DNA of 64,000 nucleotides from Gluconobacter cerinus (lineage in GTDB: Bacteria > Pseudomonadota > Alphaproteobacteria > Acetobacterales > Acetobacteraceae): positions 186,001 through 250,000 of the forward strand of contig NZ_BEWM01000001.1 in assembly GCF_002723935.1 (NCBI RefSeq). Direction: 5' to 3'. Shown here one piece after another: positions 27,973 through 36,711 of this stretch. The notes beneath the pieces were generated by a model that worked only from the letters and a program-made list of their open reading frames with translations, searched no databases and was not told the DNA's origin. Both the position numbers and the translations under genes were made by a program. Positions within the stretch are counted from its first letter, which is position 1. Each line of letters opens with the position of its first letter.

Positions 27973-29127
27973 ATGGACCGGCTGATGCCTATTTCGTTTT
28001 CCGACCCGAAGGACCGAGACGAGAAGGAACCGCGCGCGCGCGAACTTTCAAAAATTGCCAGCCTGTTACGGATCGCCCTGACTGTGACGCTGATCCTTCT
28101 GGCTGTCTGGCTGATGAAGGATGTGCTGGCTGTTGTTTTCGCCTCAGCACTGATGGCCGTCGTCCTGCATGGCCTCGCCCGGATCGTACGGCGCCACGTC
28201 TCGTTCATCCCCTATCAGGGCGCTGTTGCTCTCGTCACAGTGGTTATCCTGCTCGCACTGGCAGGCCTTGTCTGGAGCAGCGGCCCGGCGATCGGGGACC
28301 AGTTCATTCGCCTCAAACAGGCACTTGTCCAGCAGTCCGGCGATCTGAAATCGCATCTTTCAGGGTCTACTCTGGGTCAACTTGTTCTGGATCATCTTCC
28401 AACCGCAGTTGGCGGAAATGATGCAACGTCTGGCAGCCTTGGTTCCCTCGGCTCCGGCCTTGCAGGGTCCGTGACTGGTATTCTCAGCAGCGCCTTTGGT
28501 GTGCTGGGCACACTGGCTGTCATTCTCATTGCAGGGCTGTACTTTGCTTTGTCTCCTGCAATTTACATTGACGGCTTCCTACGCCTCGTTCCTTCCCAGC
28601 ACCGTGCATCCGCACGTGAGTTACTCATGGCTGCGGGCACGACACTCTGGGCGTGGACAGCAGGTCAGGCCCTCGACATGCTCGTCGTGGGCATTCTGTC
28701 CGGGATTGGCCTTTCTTTGATTGGCGTCCCTCTTGCGCTTGCACTCGGTGTGGTTGCTGGTATCTGCAACTTCATTCCCTATATCGGCGCCATTCTTGGT
28801 GCGGTCCCGGCCGTGCTGCTGGGCCTCTCCATGGGAAGCAAAGAAGCCCTGTTCGTGGCCATTCTTTACAGCGTGATCCAGTTCTTTGAAGGCAACGTTC
28901 TTGCACCACTCATCCAGCGGCGTGCAGTCCATATGCCACCTGCGGTTGCCATTCTGTCCCAGACGGTTTTCAGCACCATTCTTGGTATTCCCGGCCTGAT
29001 CCTGGCATCTCCGATCACGGCAGCTCTGCTGGCTATGGGAGACAAGGCAACGGCCCCTCTCGATGACGAAGAACAGACCCGCCGCGACGTCGGCGAAATT
29101 TCCGAAGACGAAGCCCGGAAAGACTGA
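27973..29127 (+). CDS. AI-2E/PerM family membrane protein
   Basis: About 384 residues with eight predicted helices: one pair at the N-terminus, a large soluble insert (about 110-190), then the conserved membrane core ending NVLAPLIQRRAVHMPPAVAILSQ. This is the AI-2E transporter (PF01594) family, whose members export AI-2 or act as Na+/H+ antiporters; the substrate here is unknown. The frame opens at 27865, but ATG 27973 (or 27985) fits the domain start. In other alphaproteobacteria the gene usually sits beside hdaA/purMN, about 7 kb away here. The tail is acidic. Confidence 0.82.
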   Translation: MDRLMPISFSDPKDRDEKEPRARELSKIASLLRIALTVTLILLAVWLMKDVLAVVFASALMAVVLHGLARIVRRHVSFIPYQGAVALVTVVILLALAGLVWSSGPAIGDQFIRLKQALVQQSGDLKSHLSGSTLGQLVLDHLPTAVGGNDATSGSLGSLGSGLAGSVTGILSSAFGVLGTLAVILIAGLYFALSPAIYIDGFLRLVPSQHRASARELLMAAGTTLWAWTAGQALDMLVVGILSGIGLSLIGVPLALALGVVAGICNFIPYIGAILGAVPAVLLGLSMGSKEALFVAILYSVIQFFEGNVLAPLIQRRAVHMPPAVAILSQTVFSTILGIPGLILASPITAALLAMGDKATAPLDDEEQTRRDVGEISEDEARKD

Positions 29128-29139
29128 ATATTTCGCTTG

Positions 29140-29180
29140 CTCCTGACGTAACGTCATCATTGCAGATGATGCGTCAGGAG
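29140..29180 (+). promoter_or_regulatory. Palindromic operator and RBS hairpin upstream of the MerR gene
   Basis: TGACGT-A-ACGTCA is a perfect 13-base palindrome at 29144-29156, a shape expected for a MerR-type operator. The same region forms a larger hairpin: CTCCTGACG (29140-29148) with CGTCAGGAG (29172-29180) and CATCAT (29155-29160) with ATGATG (29166-29171). The 3' arm holds part of the strong AGGAGG ribosome binding site before ATG 29189. The dual role is inferred. Confidence 0.55.
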
Positions 29181-29188
29181 GAAGATCA

Positions 29189-29908
29189 ATGACTGCAAAG
29201 ACCCTGACCATTGGCGAACTTGCCAAAGCCAGCGCAACAACACCCCGGACACTTCGACATTTCGAAGCTTTGGGGCTCATCAAGCCAGCCCAGGCTGAAA
29301 ATGGCAGACGCGTTTACACGCTCCAGACAATCAGCACGCTGGCACGCATTTTTCTTTCAAAGCGCATGGGATTTAGTCTCGCTGAGATCCGCTCCCTGGA
29401 CCTGAAGCCGGCATCCCCAAAAGATATCATAGCGACCCAACTTTTCCTGCTATCAGCACGCATGGCAGTATGAGAAAGAACAATTTCCCAACTCCGCACC
29501 ACCCATCATCTAATCTCTGACCAACTCTCTGGTTCGGAGAGCCAGATTTACAATGGTCCGATGGATCTGGTGGCATTTTGCCTTCTTCTGCGAGAAGGAG
29601 AAGCCATTCTACAACGGGAAAACATTCAGCCCGTTTTTGAAAAATACTTTACTGCGGAAGAACAGCTGGCGGGGCAGACGCAAATGGATCGTCACTTCCC
29701 AACTAAAGACAGAACATCCTATCAGGTTCTCTGGGAACGACTTATCGTGCGCTGTGAAGATGCTCTTGCCCGCTCGGTATCCCCATCTGCCCCAGAAGCT
29801 CAAAGCCTCGCAAAGGATTGGCTGGAGCTTCAAAAGCCTTTGCAAAAGGCCGTGGGCCCGGAACTCTGGCGCAAGACGGGGACAATGTACGAAGACATGC
29901 AAGACTGA
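29189..29908 (+). pseudogene. MerR-family regulator interrupted by an in-frame stop
   Basis: The first 94 codons encode a MerR winged-helix DNA-binding domain (LTIGELAKASATTPRTLRHFE, then GRRVY and the helical linker). TGA at 29471-29473 ends it inside the dimerisation helix. The same reading frame continues without another stop from 29474 (ERTISQLRTTHHLISDQL) to the TAG/TGA region at 29906-29908, giving 144 more codons that look like a helical TipAS-type effector domain. One base change (CGA or TGG to TGA) would explain this. A true nonsense mutation, a sequencing error, or two separate polypeptides (an ATG exists at 29561) are all possible. The upstream palindrome and RBS remain intact. Confidence 0.72.
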
Positions 29909-29954
29909 CAGACACCTGAACGACAGGCGCCTTTCAGTCCTGAAGTGTTGAGCT

Positions 29955-30380
29955 TTATCCGTGAGGCTGCAATTCTGCGGGCTGGAGCGCCGTGAGAGAC
30001 GCGTCTTCAAAGGCGTTCATGCGGTAGGGGCCATTGTCCTCAAGCTGCACGCCGACGATGTCCGCTTGATGTTTGTGCTTCCAGATGGAAATGATGACCG
30101 GATGATTGTCTGCGTTGTTCATGCGCAGGATGACCTGCCCCTTCGCGGGCGGCTGCTCCCCGCTGGGGCCCCAGGCCGTTGTGTGCGACTGAAGCCACAG
30201 ATTAATGTCCTGAACTTCAGTTGCACTCAGATCCCGGCTGACAGGAGCGACTATCTTGCCTTCAGTCACCGGCGGGAATTTCCATGCGTGAATCAGCGGC
30301 CACGCCACGAACCAGACAATACCCACTGGAATGAAAACCAGTGCACAAAAAGCCAGTAACAGCTTCTGCTCGCGCCTCAT
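29955..30380 (-). CDS. Small membrane-anchored protein of unknown function
   Basis: 141 residues with one N-terminal membrane helix (about 7-30, LLLAFCALVFIPVGIVWFVAWPL shortened here) and a soluble domain probably in the periplasm. I do not recognise the family. The ATG overlaps the aminotransferase stop (ATGA), so it is the third gene of the dehydratase-aminotransferase operon and may help in assembly of the same glycan. Confidence 0.7.
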   Translation of the reverse strand: MRREQKLLLAFCALVFIPVGIVWFVAWPLIHAWKFPPVTEGKIVAPVSRDLSATEVQDINLWLQSHTTAWGPSGEQPPAKGQVILRMNNADNHPVIISIWKHKHQADIVGVQLEDNGPYRMNAFEDASLTALQPAELQPHG

Positions 30381-31519
30381 AACGTGTCTCCTGCCCAGCT
30401 TTTCAGGGCTTCCGTGATACGATCCACTTCTTCACTCGTCAGCTCTGGCTGAATAGGAAGTGCGAGAATACGTGTTCCGAGATCTTCCGAAACAGGAAGA
30501 GCCGCGCCATCATGATGCTCGCTATACGCAGGCTGATGATGGAGAGGTTTCGGGTAGTACACTGCCGTCGGCACACCCGCGGCCTTCAAGTGCGCCTGCA
30601 GGGAATCCCGTTTCGCTGCATCTGGCAGCAACACGCTGTAAATCGCCCAGGCACTTTCGCTGTCAGGCACGCGCACCGGCTGTTGAATACCTTGCGGCAT
30701 GGCACGGTCATATGCGCAGGCAATGGCTTCACGCTTGATCAGCTCATCTTCAAAAGCATCCAGTTTCGCCAGAAGAACAGCCGCCTGAATCGTGTCCAGC
30801 CGACCGTTGATGCCAATCCGCTCCACTTCGTATCGCGTTTTGCCCTCACCGTGCGTTCGCAGCGAACGATAGAGGATGGCCAGGTCCTCATCATCCGTCA
30901 AAATAGCACCGCCGTCTCCGTAGCCGCCGAGAGGCTTGGACGGGAAAAATGATAGCGTCGTAGCACGCGCCTCGTGCCCCAGACGGCGTCCGTGATAGGA
31001 GGCTCCGAAAGACTGCGCGCAGTCCGCAATAAGCGTCAGGCCTTCCTGAGCCGCAAAAATTTTCAGTTCATCCCAAGGCGCAGGCTGCCCGAAAAGATCC
31101 ACCCCGATCAGAGCTCGCGGCTCCAGTTCCTCAGCGTCCCGCACAGCCGTCAGCCGCTCCGCGAGAGACGTCAGACTGATCTGGAACGTATCTGGTTCCA
31201 CATCAACGAAAACGGGGGTTGCTCCCAAAAGGAGAACAACTTCAGCCGTCGCCGTATAGGTGAAGGCTGGCAGAAAAACGGCGTCGCCCGGTCCGATCTC
31301 TTCTGCCATCAGAACCATCAGGAGTGCATCGGTGCCCGAAGAGACGCCAACTGCATATTTCGCGCCTCCGAACTCGGCCAGCCGCTGCTCCAGTTCCTCG
31401 ACCTCGGGGCCCATGACAAAGCGACAATGCTCAAACACTGCATCAACACGGCTCTTGATCGCGTCTTTCAGACGAGCCTGCTGTTTGGGCAGATCCAGAA
31501 AGGCTATCGGGGTAATCAT
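30377..31519 (-). CDS. DegT/DnrJ/EryC1 sugar aminotransferase
   Basis: 380 residues of the PLP-dependent sugar aminotransferase family. The PLP lysine is K195 in FFPSKPLGG; Asp166 in LIADCAQSFG contacts the PLP nitrogen; SSGTDAL binds phosphate. Members aminate keto-sugar nucleotides at C3 or C4. Together with the 4,6-dehydratase upstream (ATGA overlap), a UDP-4-amino-4,6-dideoxy sugar (PglE-type reaction) is a sensible product, though the exact sugar is not shown by sequence alone. Confidence 0.88.
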   Translation of the reverse strand: MITPIAFLDLPKQQARLKDAIKSRVDAVFEHCRFVMGPEVEELEQRLAEFGGAKYAVGVSSGTDALLMVLMAEEIGPGDAVFLPAFTYTATAEVVLLLGATPVFVDVEPDTFQISLTSLAERLTAVRDAEELEPRALIGVDLFGQPAPWDELKIFAAQEGLTLIADCAQSFGASYHGRRLGHEARATTLSFFPSKPLGGYGDGGAILTDDEDLAILYRSLRTHGEGKTRYEVERIGINGRLDTIQAAVLLAKLDAFEDELIKREAIACAYDRAMPQGIQQPVRVPDSESAWAIYSVLLPDAAKRDSLQAHLKAAGVPTAVYYPKPLHHQPAYSEHHDGAALPVSEDLGTRILALPIQPELTSEEVDRITEALKSWAGDTL

Positions 31520-33519
31520 GCAGTGACCTCCGCATCAGGCTGTGAAAGCGCGACCGCAGACGGCGCCTTTCCATCCCGGTTATGGTTGAATTCCGGCACC
31601 AGCCGGTGAAATATTTCCATGACAGCTGAAAGATCTTCGCGGTGGCACGCCGCTTCCAGCGCATTCATGGCATCAGTCGCGATATTGAAATCCACGGTCC
31701 GTGGAGACGCCATTCTCAGACCTGGCGCATCTGTCGGCACAGGCGCTTCCCGGCCATGAAACAGCTCTTCAAAAAGCTTCTCGCCAGGGCGCAGGCCCGT
31801 AATCTGGATTTCCACGTCTGTTTCTGGTTTGAGGCCAGCCAGACGGATCATCTGACAGGCAAGATCCATGATCCTGACCGGATCGCCCATATCCAGAACG
31901 AAAATGCCGCCCTGCCGAAGACGCTGATCTGTTGTATCTTCCCCGCAAGCATCCTGAGTGCCACGGACGGCAGCCTGAAGCACCAGACCCACCGCTTCAG
32001 GGATCGTCATGAAGTAACGGGTCATGTCCGGGTGGGTTACAGTCAGCGGGCCGCCATGTTCAAGCTGACGGCGAAACAGGGGGACGACAGACCCGGTAGA
32101 TCCTAAGACATTCCCAAAACGCACGGTCACACACCGCAAACCGCCTTTACCAGCACGCGCACGCATATCGAGCGCCTGTCCATAGACCTCAGCGCAACGC
32201 TTGCTTGCCCCCATGAGACTGGAAGGGTTAACGGCCTTGTCCGTTGAAATCATCACCATCGCCTGCGCACCTGAACGTTCGGCCTCGTCCAGAACAATGC
32301 GGGTGCCCACGACGTTGGTCAGAACACCCTCGATCGGATTTGATTCCACGATTGGTACGTGCTTGAGCGCGGCGGCATGGAAAATCAGTGCTGGACGGTA
32401 TTCCATGAAAATTTCGGAGATCCTGCCGCGATCACGCACATCAGCAATAATCTGATGCCGCTGAACTGCAGGATATCGCTCTGAAAGATCCAGGTTGATC
32501 TGCCACAGCGCGTACTCGCTGTTTTCAATCAGAAGAATGGCAGCAGGTCTGAACGAAGCGATCTGTCGCGCCAGTTCAGATCCAATGCTACCGCCAGCCC
32601 CCGTTACAGCGATGACCTGACCAGCGATCAGGCGGCTCATCCCTTCGCTATTCAACGCTACCGGAGGCCTGTTCAACAGATCTTCAATGGCGACGGGACG
32701 AAGCTCAACACTGTCTGCGGGCTTCAGATCAGTCAGAGAGGGCGTTCTCTGAACATCAACACCATACTCACGCGCCACTTCGAGGATACGGGACAACGGA
32801 GCGCCCCGCAGTTCGGACGTGGTGATAACCAACGTATCCGGCAGGCGCCCCGAGGCTGACATCTGCTTCAGAATTTCAGGCGTTTCATCAATCGTTCCAA
32901 GAATGGGACAACTGTGAATGCGTCGCCCTGCCTGCTGCGTCCCACCTGTCAGAAGCCCGACAACGCGACGTCCCGCCTGATGATCCCGCTCCATTGCGCG
33001 AATGAAAAGATCCGCTTCGTGATCAGCGCCAAGTAACAGCACGCGCTCCCGCTCAGCGACCATAAGGCGACGGCGCGCTGTGAGCCGCCAGAACATGCGT
33101 AGAGCACCCAAGCATGTCAGTAGAACCAGCGCATGAATGACCGGGAATGTCGTGCTTGGAAGCGGGTAGCCAGCCAGGTGCAGCAAAGTTGAAAACAGCG
33201 TGGCACTGACAACTGACGCACAGGCAATATTAAAGAGATCGGAAAGACCGGAAAACCGCCAGTATTGCTGTGCCATACGAAAAGGCAGCCCGCTGACGAG
33301 GAGCGTAATCCCCCCGCCCGCCACAAACCACAGCGGATGAAGCAGTCCTCCATGAGGGTCAGCCAGCCAACGTGCCACAGGGGCTGCCGCTGCGGACACG
33401 ACTCCATCCAGAAGAACATTGAGAGCGATGCGTCTCGCCTGTGCGGTCGTGCGACCTGTACGGCTGATAGCGCTAGACGGGGCCGGAAACTGAGGGCCAG
33501 AAGATGGTGTGACTTTCAC
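31516..33519 (-). CDS. Membrane-bound nucleotide-sugar 4,6-dehydratase (PglF/CapD/FlaA1-like)
   Basis: 667 residues. Four N-terminal membrane helices, a CoA-binding-like domain (LLLGADHEADLF), then a short-chain dehydrogenase domain with VTGAGGSIGSELARQI for NAD and STDKAVNPSSLMGASKR at the active site. This matches UDP-GlcNAc 4,6-dehydratases such as PglF and WbpM. The preferred start is GTG 33519 with AAGGGAG upstream; the open frame to 33699 would run into the divergent GT4 gene. It is the first gene of a three-gene glycan operon. Confidence 0.88.
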   Translation of the reverse strand: MKVTPSSGPQFPAPSSAISRTGRTTAQARRIALNVLLDGVVSAAAAPVARWLADPHGGLLHPLWFVAGGGITLLVSGLPFRMAQQYWRFSGLSDLFNIACASVVSATLFSTLLHLAGYPLPSTTFPVIHALVLLTCLGALRMFWRLTARRRLMVAERERVLLLGADHEADLFIRAMERDHQAGRRVVGLLTGGTQQAGRRIHSCPILGTIDETPEILKQMSASGRLPDTLVITTSELRGAPLSRILEVAREYGVDVQRTPSLTDLKPADSVELRPVAIEDLLNRPPVALNSEGMSRLIAGQVIAVTGAGGSIGSELARQIASFRPAAILLIENSEYALWQINLDLSERYPAVQRHQIIADVRDRGRISEIFMEYRPALIFHAAALKHVPIVESNPIEGVLTNVVGTRIVLDEAERSGAQAMVMISTDKAVNPSSLMGASKRCAEVYGQALDMRARAGKGGLRCVTVRFGNVLGSTGSVVPLFRRQLEHGGPLTVTHPDMTRYFMTIPEAVGLVLQAAVRGTQDACGEDTTDQRLRQGGIFVLDMGDPVRIMDLACQMIRLAGLKPETDVEIQITGLRPGEKLFEELFHGREAPVPTDAPGLRMASPRTVDFNIATDAMNALEAACHREDLSAVMEIFHRLVPEFNHNRDGKAPSAVALSQPDAEVTA

Positions 33520-33564
33520 GTCTCCCTTATAACGCCAAAACCACTGTTCCCATAAAGTCCGTCC

Positions 33565-34530
33565 ATGCCCTTTTCTTTGTCGTCCTTTCTCTCCGGTCTT
33601 ACCCTGCTGGACTTGTGTGCCGCAGTCCTGTGCACGGTCTTGGTCGTCCTGATGATTCAGGCCGGAATTATGGACACTCCCGTGCACCGCAGCTCCCATA
33701 CGCGGCCAACACCCAAAGGCGGAGGCATCGGCATTATCGGAGCTTTTCTGCTCTGCGCGTTACCAAGCCTGTTTCTCAAAGGGCAGCCCATTCTAAATCC
33801 GTCCGTCATCGGGATGCTGGCCGGCGTTATTCTACTCGCTGCCGTTTCCTGGCTGGACGATCTGTATTCTTTCAGGGCGCGTTACAAGCTTGGTGCACAG
33901 TTCATGGCCGCCTTTTTGGCCGCGGCTGGAACGGGCGCATCTCTGCCAATGATGGGGATTTTCATACTGGGGGCCGTGTTTATCACCAATGCCCTCAACT
34001 TTATCGACGGGATTAACGGGCTAGCCTCAGGCACGATGATGATCGCCGCGGCCCTTCTGGCGTCAGCAGGGATCCAACCCGTTATTTTCGTGCTGTTCGC
34101 GGTGTGCCTTGCAGCATTTCTGCCATGGAATTTTCCCAAAGCCCGCATTTTTATGGGGGATGTTGGCAGTCAGGCAGGAGCGCTTGTCATCGCCTGGGGG
34201 GCCATGCAACCTCTCCATACTTCGGCGCTCATCGTACTCGCAGTGCTTTCAGGCGTGCTGTGGGATGTCCTCTTTACGTTGGCTCGCCGCGCCCGCGCAG
34301 GCGATCGACTGACCGAGGCCCACCGTGGGCATCTTTATCAGCTCGCGATCCGCTCCGGACTACCGATGCCGCTTGTAACGACTGTCTATTGGGGATTTGC
34401 ACTGTGGGGTGCTGCGGCCTGTCTGGCCAATGAGTGGCTCGTAACTGCTCTGCTCATTCTTCTGCCTCAGCTTTGCTGGACAGGCTATATCTGCACGCGA
34501 GCCAGAGCCCGCGTGCAGGATCGCTGGTAA
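33565..34530 (+). CDS. GT4 polyprenyl-phosphate sugar-phosphate transferase (WecA/MraY-like)
   Basis: 321 residues, about ten helices. It attaches a sugar-1-phosphate to undecaprenyl phosphate, starting glycan assembly on the cytoplasmic face. Motifs: SWLDDLYSFRARYKL (Mg-binding DD), NALNFIDGINGLASG, ARIFMGDVGSQ and the EAHRGHLYQLAI histidine block that favours the WecA/WbpL branch over MraY. It diverges from the dehydratase gene with only 45 bases between starts, so their promoters must overlap or be regulated together. Its stop abuts the stop of the marR-type gene. Confidence 0.9.
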   Translation: MPFSLSSFLSGLTLLDLCAAVLCTVLVVLMIQAGIMDTPVHRSSHTRPTPKGGGIGIIGAFLLCALPSLFLKGQPILNPSVIGMLAGVILLAAVSWLDDLYSFRARYKLGAQFMAAFLAAAGTGASLPMMGIFILGAVFITNALNFIDGINGLASGTMMIAAALLASAGIQPVIFVLFAVCLAAFLPWNFPKARIFMGDVGSQAGALVIAWGAMQPLHTSALIVLAVLSGVLWDVLFTLARRARAGDRLTEAHRGHLYQLAIRSGLPMPLVTTVYWGFALWGAAACLANEWLVTALLILLPQLCWTGYICTRARARVQDRW

Positions 34531-34540
34531 TCAGCCAGCG
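34522..34540. repeat. Hairpin across two abutting stop codons
   Basis: CGCTGG (34522-34527) and CCAGCG (34535-34540) flank the TAA of the GT4 gene and the facing TGA of the MarR gene, with no space between the stops. It may act as a minimal two-way barrier; there is no T tract. Confidence 0.4.
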
Positions 34541-34932
34541 CGACGTGTGCTGATACGCTCGACAGAAGCAGCTGCGCGCTCTGCACGAACCGGACGGGTG
34601 CCGGAAGCTTCAGCCATGACAGCGCGCATCTCACGAAGGAAGGAAGAACCCTTCAGCGTGCGCTGCACGAGGACGGAACGACGATCCAGCGGATCAACCT
34701 TACGACGTGCCAGATCCAGCTCACCCAAACGGTCCAGAGCGCGTGTAATAGCAGGCTTGGACACCTTGAGCTCTGAAGCCAGACCACGAACAGTGTGTGC
34801 ACCGTCACGCAGGTAGCAGGTCAGGAACACAGCAAGCTGGCGGGCAGACAGATCAGGACCATCACGGCGCACCATGGAGACTACGGTGTCGCATAGAAGG
34901 TGAAGCATCTGGTCGTTGTTAGCCTGAGGCAT
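34531..34932 (-). CDS. MarR-type winged-helix transcription regulator
   Basis: 133 residues. The winged-helix region runs from about 28 to 95: LSARQLAVFLTCYL, TVRGLASELKVSKPAITRALDRL (recognition helix) and DPLDRRSVLVQRT (wing). The C-terminal tail is short and Arg/Ala-rich. Start ATG 34932 follows AAGGAGAGAG. No target is certain; a palindromic region lies upstream (35072-35109). A small-molecule ligand is usual for the family, but none can be named. Confidence 0.85.
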   Translation of the reverse strand: MPQANNDQMLHLLCDTVVSMVRRDGPDLSARQLAVFLTCYLRDGAHTVRGLASELKVSKPAITRALDRLGELDLARRKVDPLDRRSVLVQRTLKGSSFLREMRAVMAEASGTRPVRAERAAASVERISTRRAG

Positions 34933-35242
34933 TTCTCTCTCCTTAACGGTCTGCCCTGCCTGTTACCCGATCGAGTAACAGGAAAAAGAACATTCGAGCC
35001 TTGCCGGCCCGAGGGGTTGCATCTGTGGCTCACCCCATCATGGGATTGAGCGTTGGTCTTCTACATCTGGTGTTTTGAAACGCATCCGCAAGTATGCGGG
35101 TTTCAAAACGATTTATGCTGCGGCTAGCAGCTTTCGAACATGGAAGGCCGTATGCCCTATCAGAAGCAGATTTACACCCCATAGTTTTAAGACAATCATA
35201 TTACGGTTCGTTAAGGATCACCTTCCCGTCAGGTTCTTCACT
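34933..35242. promoter_or_regulatory. 310-base gene-free region with a large inverted repeat
   Basis: Between the MarR start and the aminopeptidase stop, both leftward. The main structure is at 35072-35109: GTTTTGAAAC (35072-35081) pairs with GTTTCAAAAC (35100-35109), and CCGCA (35086-35090) pairs with TGCGG (35095-35099), leaving a four-base bulge and loop AGTA. The right half is AT-rich. It may serve as the aminopeptidase terminator or as a MarR operator. No gene is visible. Confidence 0.45.
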
Positions 35243-36634
35243 TCACGAAGACCTGCGAATGTTTGTTATCATTTTAAGAAGCGCACGAAGTGCCAGCGTC
35301 TCGCCACCTTCTGGCCGACCCGGAGAATTGGCGTCATTCCAGGCGTAAGTGTCTATATGCAGCCAGTTTTGTCTGGCAGGAACGAAGCGCTGAAGGTACA
35401 AAGCGGCTGTAATAGCGCCCGCCATAGGCTTGGATGTAATATTTCCGACGTCGGCTATTTTACTATCAAGCCATGCGTCATAGCCATGCCAGAGTGGCAA
35501 TCTCCACAAAGCATCTGCAGTATCTGAGCCCGATTCGAGCAGTAATTGAGCCAGTTCATCACTGTTACTGAAGACTGCCGGAAGGTCTGGGCCGAGAGCT
35601 ACGCGCGCAGCGCCGGTCAGGGTTGCAGCATCCACAATGTAATCTGGCGCAGATTCAGCGGCTTCCGTTATCAAATCGCACAACACCAAACGCCCCTCTG
35701 CATCCGTGTTGCCAATCTCTACCGTTTTTCCGCTTCGTGTCCGCAGAACATCGCCAGGACGCATGGCATGGCCAGACACACTGTTCTCAACACATCCAAG
35801 ACGCAGTTCCAGATCAACATCCAGTTGCAGATCAATCGCCGCGCACATCACGGCCAGAAGCAGGGCCGCACCACCCATATCTTTTTTCATTCGCAACATG
35901 CCTGCTGCGGGCTTCAGGTCGTACCCCCCCGTATCGAAGCATACACCCTTCCCAACAAGAGACAGACGCGGCGCGCCTTCACGGGCTTTCCAGCGGGCCA
36001 CAACAACAGCAGGCTTGCGCTCAGACCCCTCACCCACCTCTGCCAAACATGGATACGCGGCCTTCAGGTCATCGCCCTCAACAATGCGAACGTCTGCTCC
36101 ACGATTTTCCAAAGCCCGATAAGCCGACAGCGCCAGATCTTTCGGACCAAGCAGATTGGCGGGCGTATTGATCAGATCCCTGCCAAACCAGTTTGCTTTC
36201 GCATAGGCCGTGATGGTGGCCGCCTCGTCCGGAACAACCAATCGCGTGGTGAATGACCGCACGACCCCGACACGATATTGATATGTTCCCATGGCGAACC
36301 CGAGCAGAGCAGTCTCCTGAACGGCGCTTTCCATCCCGTGCGGCAGAAGGCTCCAGTCACCCTCCGGAAGGATCGTTCCCAGCACGCCAAAGGCTGTCGG
36401 GTCATTCAGGCGCACCTCATCGACACAAAGCAGAGCCGCTCCCGCCCCACCGTCACCGGGCAGAAGCGTGAAAGCGCCATCTTTTGCTTTGAACCCCTGC
36501 GCCGTCAGAAAAGATGCGTGCTCGCCCAGAAGACCGGCAATCGTCTTGTCATCCTGCACCTTCACCAGATGCACAACGCGGGGTGTTGGAGCCTCGCTGA
36601 CGGAAACAAAAGGGAGCTGGATGTGAGAACTCAT
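35243..36634 (-). CDS. M17 leucyl aminopeptidase
   Basis: 463 residues, cytosolic leucine aminopeptidase family with two metal ions. It shows GKGVCFDTGGYDLKP, MKKDMGGAA (active-site lysine and metal aspartate) and NTDAEGRLVLCD, the family signature with metal ligands, near residue 320. It releases N-terminal residues during peptide turnover. The N-terminal macro-like domain is short. Start ATG 36634 follows AAGGAAAGAGG. Divergent from the helicase gene across about 77 bases. Assignment to PepA or PepB subtype is open. Confidence 0.92.
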   Translation of the reverse strand: MSSHIQLPFVSVSEAPTPRVVHLVKVQDDKTIAGLLGEHASFLTAQGFKAKDGAFTLLPGDGGAGAALLCVDEVRLNDPTAFGVLGTILPEGDWSLLPHGMESAVQETALLGFAMGTYQYRVGVVRSFTTRLVVPDEAATITAYAKANWFGRDLINTPANLLGPKDLALSAYRALENRGADVRIVEGDDLKAAYPCLAEVGEGSERKPAVVVARWKAREGAPRLSLVGKGVCFDTGGYDLKPAAGMLRMKKDMGGAALLLAVMCAAIDLQLDVDLELRLGCVENSVSGHAMRPGDVLRTRSGKTVEIGNTDAEGRLVLCDLITEAAESAPDYIVDAATLTGAARVALGPDLPAVFSNSDELAQLLLESGSDTADALWRLPLWHGYDAWLDSKIADVGNITSKPMAGAITAALYLQRFVPARQNWLHIDTYAWNDANSPGRPEGGETLALRALLKMITNIRRSS

Positions 36635-36711
36635 GAACCTCTTTCCTTAAAAGATCGAACCTTTTGGCTCGAACGCTTGCTTTTGTTCCGCAGGCACCCG
36701 ACCATTCACGC

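Noticed and set aside
29471..29473. TGA in the MerR gene as a selenocysteine codon
   Set aside because: No SECIS-like hairpin was seen right after the codon and MerR/TipAS proteins have no expected selenocysteine at this place; a nonsense change is simpler.
33520..33699. N-terminal extension of the 4,6-dehydratase frame
   Set aside because: It would overlap the divergent GT4 start by over 130 bases; the sequence is low-complexity and polar, and GTG 33519 has a good RBS.
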